From Rutpela maculata (Eukaryota; Arthropoda; Insecta; Coleoptera; Cerambycidae), in the NCBI GenBank assembly GCA_936432065.2, contig OW386290.2:140875677-140939676 (forward strand): a DNA stretch of 64,000 nt. The letters run 5' to 3'. Both the position numbers and the translations under genes were made by a program. This document shows, piece by piece, positions 21,516-33,770 of this stretch. The notes under the pieces are model-generated. The model worked only from the letters and a program-made list of their open reading frames with translations, was not told the origin of the DNA and searched no databases. The stretch's first letter is position 1; every line of letters starts with the position of its first letter.

Positions 21516-24430
21516 AGTACATCTTCAATATTATGTTTTGTAATTAATTGCCTTCAGACGTTTTCTTGTCACTTTTTAGAGTTTACTGACCTTAATTTTC
21601 AATTTCATCATTTTTGTCACATAAAAATGAATTTCCAAAACGACTCATCTAATAAAAGACAAAGTAGGAATAAATGATGTAATGGCAATGACAATCAATA
21701 TACGGTAAACCATAGGTATTTTATAGACTGGTATTCCCAACAAAGAGTTTTCTAGCACGCTTCGACCAATCACACTACGAGTAAAACCAGACAATATTGC
21801 ATTTTACCAATCTCTCGCTTTTACGTTCTAAGGTTTCCGACATGAAATGGTACCGCCATCTAGTAACGCTAGTTTAACTTAACTAGTAGACATTGAAATT
21901 TTTCAAGAATTATTATATTGAAGTGTTTATTAATATATATTTATGTATTTAATCCTTATTTTTAATTTAAGAAGTTTAATAATGAAGTTAAGGTTTGCTT
22001 GTTTAAGTAGTGTGAACTTAAGTACAACCAATTATAACATATAGTGCTACTTTGTTAATTGATTTGTTTGCTTCGTTAGGCATTTGTATATAATTTTAGT
22101 TGTGAAAATTGTTTTGTAATTATGTTAGGTATTATAAGCCATTGAAAGCTGTGTATAACTTGTCCCGAACCTATAAAGGTTCAGCTCGCTTTGAAATTGG
22201 GAGCAGTTGTCAACTTATTTGGTGTTTTTAGGTTATTTTTATATTATTATATTGCTACATATATAATACAATACTACAATTTACGTTAACAATTAGTAAT
22301 AAGCTAGAGAAAATATTTATTGATAAAATTTAAAAGCTCGAGTTGCCCTTTTTGCCGAAAAAATTTCACGAAACAAAACGTCAAAAAATTATCACAATAT
22401 TTGCCGCTGCAGCGACACAAAAAAATAGAGCGATAATTTTTGCATGTTGGTACTGTCAAAAGCTGATCTAGGTTGGATTGTCACTAATAATGACGTTTGA
22501 TTGGTGCAATATTGTGAAAAAATGGGCTCTCATTGGCTATAGCGTTAATGAGTGAAATAATCTTCTTAAGAGCACATGGAGACACTAGTCAACACCCCAG
22601 TTGACATGTGATGTACTTGCCAGTTAACCATCAGTCTTTTTCTTTTCATACTTTTTACTATTTTAGTGACGTGAATCTTACCATGTCCATATACCTACTT
22701 ACATTGTATTGTATGTTTTATTTTGTACCTACGTAAATATATTATTTTCATGATTACACGTGGGGAAATCGGTAGTTTCGAATAATAATTCTGGAAAATG
22801 TTCTTTATCAAAAGTCAATCACAACTGATCAAAGCATAAACGTATGAATATACATCTTCAACATAAAGTGCATTGTAATACATATTTTACAAAAATATTA
22901 TATAAAATGTCCCTCGCAGACCATTTCAGCAAATAATTATCGTCTATAAATTATTTCTATCTGAAATGCAATCATTTTTATTCTCCAGGTGCCTTGGACC
23001 GTATAATATGCGACCAAGTCGAAAATATGGCACGACATCCATAATAATAATCTCTATCTGCTAAAAACCAAACAATAAATTTCAGGATACTTCTTAGCGG
23101 GTTGCCCTTTCGCCGCTGATAAGTCCAAACGACCAATTTTTCAATATTATTTATATTTTCAGCAACTTATCTTTTATTTTCTTTTTATCTTATACATCTC
23201 GGCCAATAGAATTCGCTACCATTTTCGTATAAACTGCCGTTTTACAGGGTCCTATTTTCGAATATATTTTATTTATGAGTGTCTTTTACTTGATTCCAAT
23301 ACCTCACATTTTGATCTCAACAATCTCTGCAATAATAATAAAATTCTATTACATGTTATCAGAATGTTTTATTTTTATAAGGGTGCTAGTAAAATTTAAG
23401 TGTCCGCGAGCCATCCTCACTTTTTCGTCCGCAGGTGCGACGAAGATAAAAACTACATATATGGATATTCCAGTCGTTTCAGCGGCAAAATTGACTCGTT
23501 CTTTTTCATTGCGGCAGCCCCATTTACATAATATTCAATGCTTGTTAGAAAAACTTCATACCTTGGTTAGCAACAGCTTTATATTTGCAGTTCCATGAAA
23601 TCTACATTAAGTAGTTGATTTATGTTTATTACATATTAAAACGCGTCATTTAAATTGTATTTGTTTCAAGTCGAGGAGATTACCATATCGCCAAATAGAC
23701 TTAAATAAAAGGAAAATCAATCAATACCACTCAATAAAAAGAGAATGACATACAGTGTGTTTCACTTCTCGTGAAGACACCCCTGTATCTTTTTTATTTG
23801 TGGCCTAATTCATTTCTAATTTTTATCAGCCATACAACCTCCATAAGACAACTTTACTCAACACATAAATGCCGCCTAGATCTAAAACGCTGGCCTACTG
23901 CGAATCGCAATTTTCGAGAAATCATAGTAGGCTTAGAGATAGACAAAAATTTTGTTAATGAAAGTTGTTCGGAATCACTTGATATGCCCCCCTGTATTTA
24001 ATATTTTCAGAATTTTGCTTCACTTCTCGTGTATCTTTTTTATTTGCAGCCGAATTCATTTTAAATATTTATCAGCTATACAACTCCATAAGGCGATTTT
24101 ATCTAACACCTAAAAGAACTTTTTCCAACAAATGAAAGTAAACAAAAATCGGCATTCAATAAAACGCTAAAAGGACCACTTTTTATTATTACACATCAAC
24201 TTAAATGTAATATCGTTTCCTTTCAATGGTTTTATAATACTTGGAAATCTGTATGTATGTATTGTATATGTATGTATCTTTACCCACTTCCCGTTATCCA
24301 ATCGAACTGAAATTTTGCATACACGTCTATTTAAATAATAAATAATTTCAGTTGTGCATGACTTTCATTTGCTGTAAAAAGTCCTCTTTATGTGTTAGAT
24401 AAAATCGTTTCATGGAGTTCTATATCTGAT
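21516..24430. other. Long stretch without a supported feature
   Basis: A+T-rich sequence. At 22322-22340 a GATAAAATTTAAAAGC block resembles, inverted, a block at 21168-21182, so the palindrome may belong to a larger element. At 23755-24065 two related blocks (CACTTCTCGTG..TATCTTTTTTATTTG at 23761 and 24021) form a diverged direct repeat of about 260 bp. Open frames at 23275-23598 and 23771-24001 have no recognisable motif. Confidence 0.45.
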
Positions 24431-25100
24431 AAAAAAACCGCTGCCCAAGGAATCACTACTTCCCCATTCAGATTTTCCATTCAAGTCACTCACAGCGAAA
24501 AAATTTTGTATGTGGAAATAATTGTTTATGGAACTTTAATAATATAATATTTGAAATCCTCTACCCCAAAAACCCATAAAACGATACCCCACATCGGTAG
24601 TGGGGCGGGGGTGGTGATAGGGGTGGATGAAGTAAAAAAATATTTTGAGGTTTCTGGTTCTTGTACACACACTAAATCACATTTTTTTTTTCACCCCCTT
24701 TAATAATGGGGTGGGGGTGATAATGGGGGTGGCTAATGCCAAAATTATTTTTGAGACCTTAGCTTCTCTTGTATATACTAAATACTAATTTTATGGACTC
24801 TTACCTGCTTGATTTACCTATTTACCCCAATTTATCCCCCAACCCTTCGACGGAACAAGATGAAAATATAATCTAGTTCTAGATCTTATTAAAGTACATA
24901 TCTGAACCAAATTTCAAGTCAATATCTCAAACGGTTCTAGAGTAAACGTACGCACAAAAAAAAGTTACAGACCGACAGACAGACATTTTTCTCTCAAACT
25001 TAAAATCTCGACGTTTCATGACATTCTAAGCCTATCTGAACAATAAAAATTTTTAAAAAATTCTTTGTTGTTACTATACTTCCACTGGATGTGGAGGTAA
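24431..25100 (+). repeat. Interspersed repeat family A, copy 5
   Basis: A full-length copy, AAAAAAACCGCTGCCCAAGG to CTTCCACTGGATGTGGAGG, with the same internal blocks as copies 2 and 4 and one missing microsatellite unit. Confidence 0.8.
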
Positions 25101-25149
25101 TTGAAATGGGACAGTACGGAATGGGACAAACTATAGGTTGTACTATTGA

Positions 25150-25475
25150 CGTCTATCTACATCTGGTATTATTGGCCAACTATAAGAAAAAGATTTGTTA
25201 AAAGTCTACAACACTAACTTTAACAAATCTGAAGTTGGAAGAGGCGTCAAACAGGGCAATGTTACTTCACCAATCCTTTTGAACATCTATAATCAACACG
25301 TAATGCAACGTGTGCTGGCGGACTGCTAGGGTGGAGCAATTATAGGCGGAACAAAGATTTATAGCCGAGATTTGCAGATGTTACTGCTTTAGTTGTAGCA
25401 AGCGAGTGTGAGCTCATATACCTGCTGGATGAACTTTAATCTATTAGCTCTGTGTACGGTGACTTTTACTGTGGC
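25150..25475 (+). mobile_element. LINE RT scrap (motifs B and C)
   Basis: Plus-strand pieces: EVGRGVKQGNVTSPILLNIY (25230-25290, motif B) followed by a stop, IIGGTKI, then in another frame FADVTALVVASECELIYLLD (25374-25434). FADV stands where FADD would carry the catalytic Asp pair, so the site is lost. VKQGNVTSPILLN differs from the other LINEs in the window and suggests a different clade. Confidence 0.68.
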
Positions 25476-25767
25476 CCGTCAAAACTGTAACTGCGCATGC
25501 GCAATATTTTATTTCAATGAAGATTTTCCGTGAATTCATCAAGATTTCTGTGATTCCCTCAAGAATTTATCAAGATTTCCTATATGATTTCCCCTTGATT
25601 TCGCCTTCTATTCCATTAACCTATTACTTTTATCAATTAATCTTCTATCCATTCATTAATGAAACGTTTTGAAACATTTCTTGGTATAAGATGTTGGGCT
25701 TAGTTTTTTCGAAGTTTCTGACATACTCAAGGAAACCCCCTAATGTGCTGTATCTAGTTTGATTTTA

Positions 25768-25960
25768 TTAACCCCCGACCCAAAAAGAGAGGCGTTATAA
25801 GTTTGACGCGTATGTTTGTATGTCTGTCTGTCTGTCTGTCTGTCTGTGGCTTCATATCTCTTCAACGGGTGATCCGATTTTGTGCACTTTTTTTATTTGA
25901 AAGAGTATTTTGTCGAGAAGGTTTTAAGCCATATTAGATTTTGATGTTTGGTCGCCATCT
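25768..25960 (+). repeat. 'AACCCCCGACC' interspersed repeat, copy 1
   Basis: Starts TTAACCCCCGACCCAAAAAGAG, then GTATGTTTGTATG, a (TCTG)n microsatellite (25825-25848) and CATATCTCTTCAACGGGTGA. The second copy is at 27043. Confidence 0.72.
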
Positions 25961-26084
25961 TGAATTCGCCATGATGAACTTCTCTAGAAATTGTCCGACT
26001 GAAGTAAAATTGAAAATGTGCAGACAATTATGATAGCCGAATATGACTTCGGCCTGATTCTGATTCGGTCATATGAAACTGGTA

Positions 26085-26996
26085 CACTCAAAGAAAATGA
26101 TAGGTAAATTCAACCAAAAAGAGCATATGAAATCGCGCCTATCTAGTTTCATAGTTAAATCAATCAGTAAAGAATAGTCATACAACTTTATTTGTTTTCG
26201 TAAACAAATAGTAGTTTAATAATCATATCTTCTTGTAACAAATTAAATAGTACAATGACATTTTTTTATGTTCACTAACCATTTTCAATTTGGTCTACAA
26301 TTAAATAGTACAACGACTTTGTTTTTTGTTCACCAACTAATTTTTAGTTGATCTACACTTTATCGTATGATGAAGTTTTTTTTGGTTAGCCAAAATCTCA
26401 GTATTGAGACGTCAGACCACCCAAACCAAAGATTAGAGATCGTTTATAAGATCCATCCAAATATATCGATGATCCCTGAGAGAATTTGAACACTGCAATC
26501 ATGTTATTAATTTTCTATAAATTCATAAGAGTGCAAGATAATGCATGATGGATTATTGTTAGTGATTTGTATGTGGCGTCATCTGGGAATAATTTCTGTA
26601 ATAGACTACGTGGTAAGCAAGCAAATTTTATGGTAATTCTTTTAGAACTTCTAGAAGACGACAATAATATTGGTTTGTCTGCCAAGTACAATAGTACAGC
26701 GAACTAATACTGGGTTAGAATTACAATTCGATAATAGTTAAAAATAAAATATACTATTATCTAGTTTAATTTGGCAGAATTCAACTAAATAATAGTCAGA
26801 CGAACAAAATAATAGTCTTATTCATCTATTTTTTAAGTTAATGTTTGTTTTGTTGTACGACAACTTTTTATTAATTAAAATAACAATCACCTCTTGTTTA
26901 AAAATGCCATCGATATAGTTTGGTTTAACAAAATTAACGATATTGTTAGTTAACCATTTTTTTTTGTTGAATTTACCCATACTATTTCTTTGAGTG
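26085..26996. mobile_element. MITE with CACTCAAAGAAA ends and TA duplication
   Basis: Inverted ends CACTCAAAGAAA.. GGTAAATTCAACCAAAAA and TTTTTGTTGAATTTACCC..TTTCTTTGAGTG, flanked by TA at 26083-26084 and 26997-26998. TA duplication fits a Tc1/mariner-type element. It has no transposase and is about 0.9 kb. Confidence 0.75.
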
Positions 26997-27042
26997 TACG
27001 ATTAGATACATTGTTCGGGAGTTTTTAAAAATTTTCAATTTT

Positions 27043-27089
27043 TTAACCCCCGACCCAAAAAGAGTTTGACTCGTATGTTTGTATCTTTA

Positions 27090-27123
<34 letters not shown>

Positions 27124-27245
27124 GGTCCGTCCGTCCGTCCGTCCGTCCGTCCGTCCGTCCGTCCGTCCGTCCGTCTGTCTGTCTGTCTGTTTGTGGCTTT
27201 ATATCTCTTCAACGGGAGATCCGATTTTGATGCAGTTTTTATTAC
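27043..27245 (+). repeat. 'AACCCCCGACC' repeat, copy 2, with (TCTG)n/(TCCG)n microsatellite
   Basis: Same opening as the copy at 25768. The microsatellite is expanded to about 100 bp and has switched from TCTG to TCCG units and back (27092-27190), which creates an artificial reading frame of Cys-Leu-Ser-Val / Arg-Pro-Ser-Val repeats. TATATCTCTTCAACGGGAGA follows. Confidence 0.85.
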
Positions 27246-27418
27246 AATTAAATATAACACATAAATATATTTATATTAGAACCGGTCTTGTAGACCGTGT
27301 GTGACTAGTGGAATACAAAATTGGACCGCGTCGGTTTAAAGATTAAAAAGTTCTGTGTGGGACTCGTGATATAATAATACGCTATGTTGTATGTATATGC
27401 TTAGTTTAAAAAGTATAA

Positions 27419-27882
27419 AATTAAACTAAATTACAAATTTAAAAGAACCACCGACACAAAAATATCGACTAAATAACTAATATAAAAAAAAAAAATTAAC
27501 ACAACTTTAAAAATTATGAAATAATTTTGATTCCATATACGAACTCTTATGATTTATTTAAAGCCAGCTTACATTTTCTTTATGTCCTCGAGATTTGCTT
27601 TCTTATACGCATGAATATGTCGGGGGCTGCTGTAAAGACGAACTGCTAAATAGTTATATTCAAAACAGCAGCTCCCGATATATTCATGCGTATAAGAAAG
27701 CAAATCTCGAGGACATAAAGAAAATGTAAGCTGGCTTTAAATAAATCATAAGAGTTCGTATATGGAATCAAAGTTATTTCATAATTTTTAAAGTTGTGTT
27801 AATTTATTTTTTTTTATATTAGTTATTTAGTCTATATTTTTGTGTCGGGAGTTTTTTTAAATTTGTAATTTAATTTTATTAC
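27419..27882. repeat. Palindrome with ~215-bp arms
   Basis: The left arm (27419-27633) and right arm (27664-27882) are near-identical inverted copies. Shared blocks are GATTCCATATACGAACTCTT, TTTCTTTATGTCCTCGAGAT and CTTATACGCATGAATAT. The loop is only about 30 bp. The right end runs into TGTGTCGGGAGTTTTTTTAA, similar to the ends near the AACCCCCGACC repeats, so it may be a foldback of that family. Confidence 0.85.
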
Positions 27883-29317
27883 TCAAACATTATCTCCACG
27901 TTGACATATTCAAAATTCAACAATATATTGCAGTCTATTTCAAATTATTTCAATTTATTCTCAAATGTAAATACACAGTGAGTCAAATTTGGTAACTTCA
28001 TCAACAACATCGTGTGCCATTCATGTATTCAAATGAAACTTTTGATATAAATATGAAAATATGTCGGGGCAGCTATTTCAGGGCTGATGTGTTGAAGTGA
28101 GCACTTCATTAAAATGTATTAGAACCGTGGTGAATAAAACATTTAGCACATTAAAATATGAAAAGCATGTTCAAAACGTTATTCTTATAGATATTTGTCA
28201 GTTGCCGACCGTGGTACAGTCGGGTATGAATGCAAAGTGAGGCAGCGCATTTCGAATGGAGATTAGATTAGAAGACATTTGTATATAACGTGCCTGGACC
28301 CAAGAGATGCACTGCTCTGCCTGGCGTGCAATCTCACAGTCTCGTCCTCTAACCTCAAATATCCTTCGGAACGACTTCATTTTAAAATCAAATTGTTTTA
28401 GCATGAATACCAACACAATAAGAGCCGTCTTTCTTTAACGCTGCTGGAGATATGGCCATAAAAAGTTTTTATGGATATAAGAATACTAAGTAAATGTACG
28501 TAATAATTTTTTATGGGGTAGTAGATAGTTGGAAGTGGCGGATAGCAAAGGATTTTATCCCCTGCTTCAGATTTATTTGGTTCGCAAATTGTCAAGTCCA
28601 TATATAAAGAAAAGGCGAAATATTTACTTTTTGCCTTGTTTATCTGTCTTGGATGACATGCTATGTAGATATAATTATATTGTCATAATTTCCGATGTTT
28701 TCTATACCGGATGACAACGGATTCGTTTTACAAGGCTGTATTTAATTGTCCTTTAAGAGTAGACAATGCCAATCAAACAGTTTTACCTGTGAGGAAGTAA
28801 CGTAAGGGGAAATACGGATGATGGGCGTGGCCTTTCAGACTCTCTCGACATATTTGTAGCGTTTGTCGACTATAAAACGAATTATTAGCCAAGCAACTGC
28901 ATAATACACTGCTCGCCATGATATGAGATGTTACTTATTTATATTTATATTTTCGTAATAATTCATAATTGCTTTGTTTTAACAAATCTGTTTATAAATA
29001 TTTGTATATTACGAACGATATATTTAAATAATATGTAACTGTTTATGGAAGGGCATACTGAAGCACTTGATAAAAAAGAAAAATTAGCTTTAAATAGGAA
29101 CTGTAAAATAAAAAATAAAACAAACTTACTTCTAATACAGTAAAAAGTAGAAAATTAAAAAATAAATAAATATTAAGGATAGGATTTTGCAGAGTGAGAG
29201 GGAAATATTCGTTTTTTTATAAATATTTAAAAAATCATGAATGGTATAATCTTTAAAATAGTTTCAGGTACTTCCCATTGCTCTCTCTAAGAAATATAGT
29301 TTGTACCATCGATAATA
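27883..29317. other. No recognisable feature
   Basis: Intergenic sequence. Short open frames on both strands at 28198-28714 overlap one another and show no family motif. Confidence 0.45.
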
Positions 29318-29640
29318 CAGCGATATAAAAAAGCTCGCAAAAAAACGTAAAAGGTGCCGACCGTCTATCAATTTCAGTCTATTTACATAAAAGGCTATAA
29401 AAGGGTTCGGCTTCTTTATTATCTTCACAAAAAAATGATCATATATTTCCCAACAAAAATGTAGGCCACTCCCACTGAATATAATTGGTTGAAATTTTCT
29501 CTACCGGAATTATGATAGGTTGGAATAAAATGTGTGTGGTCAACGTGGACTAACGTTGTCAAAGCGGACCGGCGGGCGGTACAGTAACTAGAAGCGGTCG
29601 GCGTCCTTTATACTTTTTTGCGAGCTTTTTTATATCGCTG
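29318..29640. mobile_element. MITE with CAGCGATATAAAAAAGCTCGC ends
   Basis: Terminal inverted repeats CAGCGATATAAAAAAGCTCG / CGAGCTTTTTTATATCGCTG are perfect over 20 bp and extend inward to GCCGACCG/CGGTCGGC. The CAGCG terminus fits the hAT YARNG rule, but the 8-bp flanks do not match, so a TSD is not supported. Confidence 0.75.
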
Positions 29641-31033
29641 GATTATTTGTGGAATACACTATACAACCTTACACAGTTTTTATCATAAATTTTGTATATA
29701 GTTAAATGCCATACTCTAATAATGACATCAGGAACTACATATTTTCATTGACAAACTACGATATTCAAGTACAACAGAAATTTGTAATAAAACATATAGT
29801 TGTATTCGTTAGAGTAATAGCAATTATTTAAAACAGTTTACAAGATGATTCAACCCTCTATAACTTGTTTCCCTGTCGTGCGACTTTGAAAAACCAAAGT
29901 GGAATTTATTCGCTATTACCTCTAGTATTTGACTGATTAATTTTTAAAAATTTTTTCAAATAAACAAACTTGTGGGAGGGGAAAAACTTTTTTTCAAATG
30001 CGTTTTTGAGTACGAATGAAAGGAATCAGAGGAGAATTTTTTTTACAGGTAAGTGAGGAGTTTTTAAATTTTTATTTAAAACAAAAAATATCACAAGCAA
30101 TATGAGGGAAGGAGGGAGGTATCATAATGCGTTTGCGGGAATAAAGAGTTAAAGAAAAAGGATAGGGACTTCGGACTTTGAAATGCGGCAATATAAATCT
30201 TTTTTTCCATATTAATATTTTTTCAATCTACCCATTATCAAATATTAAACTGTCGAAGCGGCAGTTTATAAATAAGTTGCGCTATTACTATAACGTACAC
30301 ATTTCACAAACCTTAGATTCGGACGAGTACTTTAACAACTAAGTTGGCATTATAACTTTAAAAATGCTTAAAACAAACAATTTGTTTTTTAACAAAATCT
30401 ATAGGTAAATAAAAACTTATTCATCTTAATCATTTAAAATCTAAAAAATTGTTTTCCAATTTGTTTAGATTTGTAATTGAATAGAACTTTTGTTAAGTGC
30501 TATTTCCTATGTTTATATATTTAACTAATATATATTTCATAACAATATAATATTAAAACCTAGACATGATTTTGAACTAGTAGCATTATATTAGCAATAT
30601 TATCGATTTCGGAAATAGGATATGGTCGTGTAATAAAGAATTTGAGCTTGAAATCCAAAGATAGCAAGTTTGAAAAACGGCAGATTATTATAGATTGCTC
30701 CTTGTTCCTTTTTTTTATAATGGCAAGTGCTTTATCAAATAAGGCGTCAATATAAGATTTAAAATGTTCAAAAATTTACATTTCCAGAAAAACTGAGAAG
30801 AGTATTCTAAAGGAATCTGCAACAATTATATAAAAAATTGTTGCTACACTTATTACAATTTGACCCCTACATATTAACGCATTTTGTTAACAAGTATATA
30901 GTGATAACACGATAAAAGTTTGAGAGTAATCCATTGCGCCGTGCCGTTGAAAAAAATGTTTAAAAAAATCACTCAAATACTAGAGGTGGTAATAACGAAC
31001 AAACTCCATTTTGGCTTGTCAAAATCGCACGAC
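29641..31033. other. No recognisable feature
   Basis: A+T-rich sequence. An AAAGTTTGAG..CCGTGCCGTTGAAAAAAATG stretch precedes the long-TIR element. No coding signal. Confidence 0.45.
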
Positions 31034-32807
31034 GCACACAGGCGAATTTTCAAGAAATCGTGGTCAAAATACAAATATACAAAGGTCGAGTTTTCTGTGA
31101 ATTATTATGTGCAATTACTTGATTTGTTACCTGAGTATAATAAACAACCTTTTTTGTAAATCGGGTAGTATCACTTTTGAAATTATTTCAGTCTAAACTT
31201 GGTGTTTGTGGCAGGTGGTTATTTTTGATTGTTGTGTGCGTTATTAGTAAATATCTTGCGTAATTTATTTTTGAATTTTTTTGGTGAACTATTCAATTAA
31301 ATTGATATGGAGCCTTTAGCTGGAAGTAAGTAGAATATTTTCATGTTATATATATACCGATTTTCTCAATTCGCAGTAGCTGTTGAAGCTGTTGTAAATA
31401 GGTGCCTTTTAAATTATAATAAATAAATATCTCGCCTGTTTTCCTAAGCAAAAAGTTATCCATGAAGTCTGATGAAGCCGCAAATTTTTACTTAAATTAT
31501 ACATTAGAGTTTATGGAATTGGTTTTTGAAAAGAATAGGTGCGGTAATTTGCGATGTTGCCAGATTTTCGTTTTTATATTGTAAAATGTATTCTCACTTA
31601 AAATACACATCCAAGTAAATTTACTTTTTTTAAGCGAGACTTCTATTGGCGTATGCGGTAAATAATGGTATAATTTTAATAGTACACAGGGGTAGTTCAA
31701 AGACTACTCAGAGGAGTTTAAGATTTAGCATTGTTACAGAAGATCACTTGGAACATAGCGCTTACTTATTTTGCACTTTTAGAAGCATGCACTGCTAAAT
31801 TGGCATAAAACTGAGCATCAGATTTGTATTCTGATATACTATATACTGATATACTATTAATGATCCTAGTAACATATTATAGCTACAGACGCGAAGATAT
31901 TGATATAGCGGTATGCCATCATCTGCTGCATGCACAAATAATTTTTACAAAAATAGAGAATTTTCATGACCTGTTACTAGGATCAGTAATAGTATATCAG
32001 AATACAAATCTGATGCTGTTTAATGCCAATTTAGCAGTGCATGCTTTTAAAAGTGTAAAATAGGTAAGCGCTATGTTCCAAATGATCTTTTGTAACAATG
32101 CTAAATCTTAAACTCCAATGAGTAGTCTTTGAACTACCCCTGTATACTATTAAAATTATACCATTATTTACCGCATACGCCAATAGAAGACTCGCTTAAA
32201 AAAGTGAATTTACTTGGATGTGTATTTTAAGTGAGGATACATTTTACAATATAAAGAAGAAAATCTGGCAACATCGCAAATTACCGCACCAATTTTTTTC
32301 AAAAACCAATTCCGTAAACTCTAATGTATAATTTAAGTAAAAATTTGCGGCTTCATCAAACATCATGGACAACTTTTTGCTTAGGAAAACAGGCGAGATA
32401 TTTAATTTTTATAATTTAAAAGTCACTTATTTACAACAGCTTCAGCAGCTACTGCGAATTGAGAAAATCAGTATATATATGTATATATAAAACATGAAAA
32501 TATTCTCCTTACTTCCAGCTATAGGCTCCATATCAATTTAATTGAATAGTTCACCAAAAAAGTTCAAAAATAAATTACACAAGATATTAACTAATAACGC
32601 ACACAACAATCAAAAATAACCACCTGCCACAAACACCAAGTTTAGACTGAAATAATTTCAAAAGTGATACTACCCGATTTACAAAAAAGGTTGTTTATTA
32701 TACCCAAGTAACAAATCAAGTAATTGCACATAATAATTCGCAGAAAACCCGACCTTTGTATATTATTTATATTTTGACCACGATTTCTTGAAAATTCGCC
32801 TGTGTGC
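31034..32807. mobile_element. 1.77-kb long-TIR element with ~830-bp arms
   Basis: Ends GCACACAGGCGAATTTTCAA and TTGAAAATTCGCCTGTGTGC are exact inverses. GAC stands on both flanks (31031-31033, 32808-32810), a possible 3-bp TSD. The arms are inverted copies over nearly the whole element, for example GTATGCGGTAAATAATGG, CATCCAAGTAAATTTACTT and GATATGGAGCC, with scattered substitutions. The central spacer is about 100 bp (near 31870-31970). Reading frames at 31497-31700 and 31824-32063 are parts of the arms and look non-coding. Confidence 0.85.
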
Positions 32808-33071
32808 GACGGGGAAAAAGTTGCAGGTAGTAGTTATAGGTCTAATGATTTTCTTTTCCATACCTCCTCCCCGCTCACAATTGGCCCACCACCCCCATCC
32901 TCCGGCTCCATCAATTCTTATCATTTTCACCTACCTCAAAAAAATTTCATCTCTCTAACTCTCTTTTTGCGAAAAAATTAAGAAATTACTTTATTGTATA
33001 TTAGTGTTACGGCAAAGAAACGCGTAAATATTAAAAAAAAAAAAATTCACGAAGAGGTACCGTCTGATTTG

Positions 33072-33160
33072 AAAAAACCTCTGTCTAAGAAATCACTATT
33101 TTCACATCCAGATTTCCTATGCAAGTCTCTTACAACGAAAATACTATATTTGCACTCCAC
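33072..33160 (+). repeat. Repeat family A, 5' fragment (copy 6a)
   Basis: GAAAAAACCTCTGTCTAAG..CACATCCAGATTTCC..TCTTACAACGAAAA is a diverged copy of the family A start. It breaks off where the 30-bp array begins. A second family A start occurs at 33771, so the array is bracketed by related sequence. Confidence 0.6.
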
Positions 33161-33177
33161 CTCTTCAACCATTTTCT

Positions 33178-33524
33178 TCGAAGAAACCTACTAGGCATCC
33201 ATATTACTCTAAGGAACCCACTGTGCATGCAATTTACTCGAGAAAAGCCACTGCTCATCCATTTGACTCGAGGAAACCCACTACGCATTCATACAACTTG
33301 AGGTAACCTACTGCGCATCTGTAGTACGCGAGAAAAGCCACTGCGCATTCATACTATTTGAAGTAACCTACTGCGCATCCATAGTACTCGAAAAAAGCCA
33401 CTGCGCATCCACATTACTCGGGGTAATCTACTGCGCATCAATAATATTCGAGGAAAGCCACTGCGCATTCATAATACTCAGGGAAACCTACTGCGCATCC
33501 ATACTACTCGAGGTAACCCACTTA
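33178..33524 (+). repeat. 30-bp minisatellite, ~11.5 units, no indels
   Basis: Units begin at 33178 and every 30 bp after it. Each reads roughly TCGAGGAAACCCACTGCGCA followed by TYCATANTAC. Units partly alternate between a GTAACCTACTGCG form and an AAAGCCACTGCG form, giving a 60-bp higher order in the middle. The phase is kept throughout, and 30 is divisible by three. Confidence 0.9.
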
Positions 33525-33770
33525 TTATAGAATCAATAAAATAATAGATCTATAAACACCGTACAGGTTGCATGGTATTCTAATTTGAAATCGTAGAAGC
33601 TAGACACACACGCGATGACGCGTCTCTGACGCTATACTCCTCATGTATCCTTAAAACATTGGTGTCAATTTAGCAACCTGCTAAAATAATCTTGAAAGGC
33701 GGGTACGCGGTTGTTGGTTTGTTCATAGAACTCGGTTACAATGCAAACTGTAGGGCGTTTATAGATCTTA

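Noticed and set aside
27079..27264. Small protein with Cys-Leu-Ser-Val/Arg-Pro-Ser-Val repeats
   Set aside because: It is only the translation of the TCTG/TCCG microsatellite.
33178..33524. CRISPR array
   Set aside because: The units are contiguous 30-bp tandem repeats without unique spacers, and the locus is eukaryotic.
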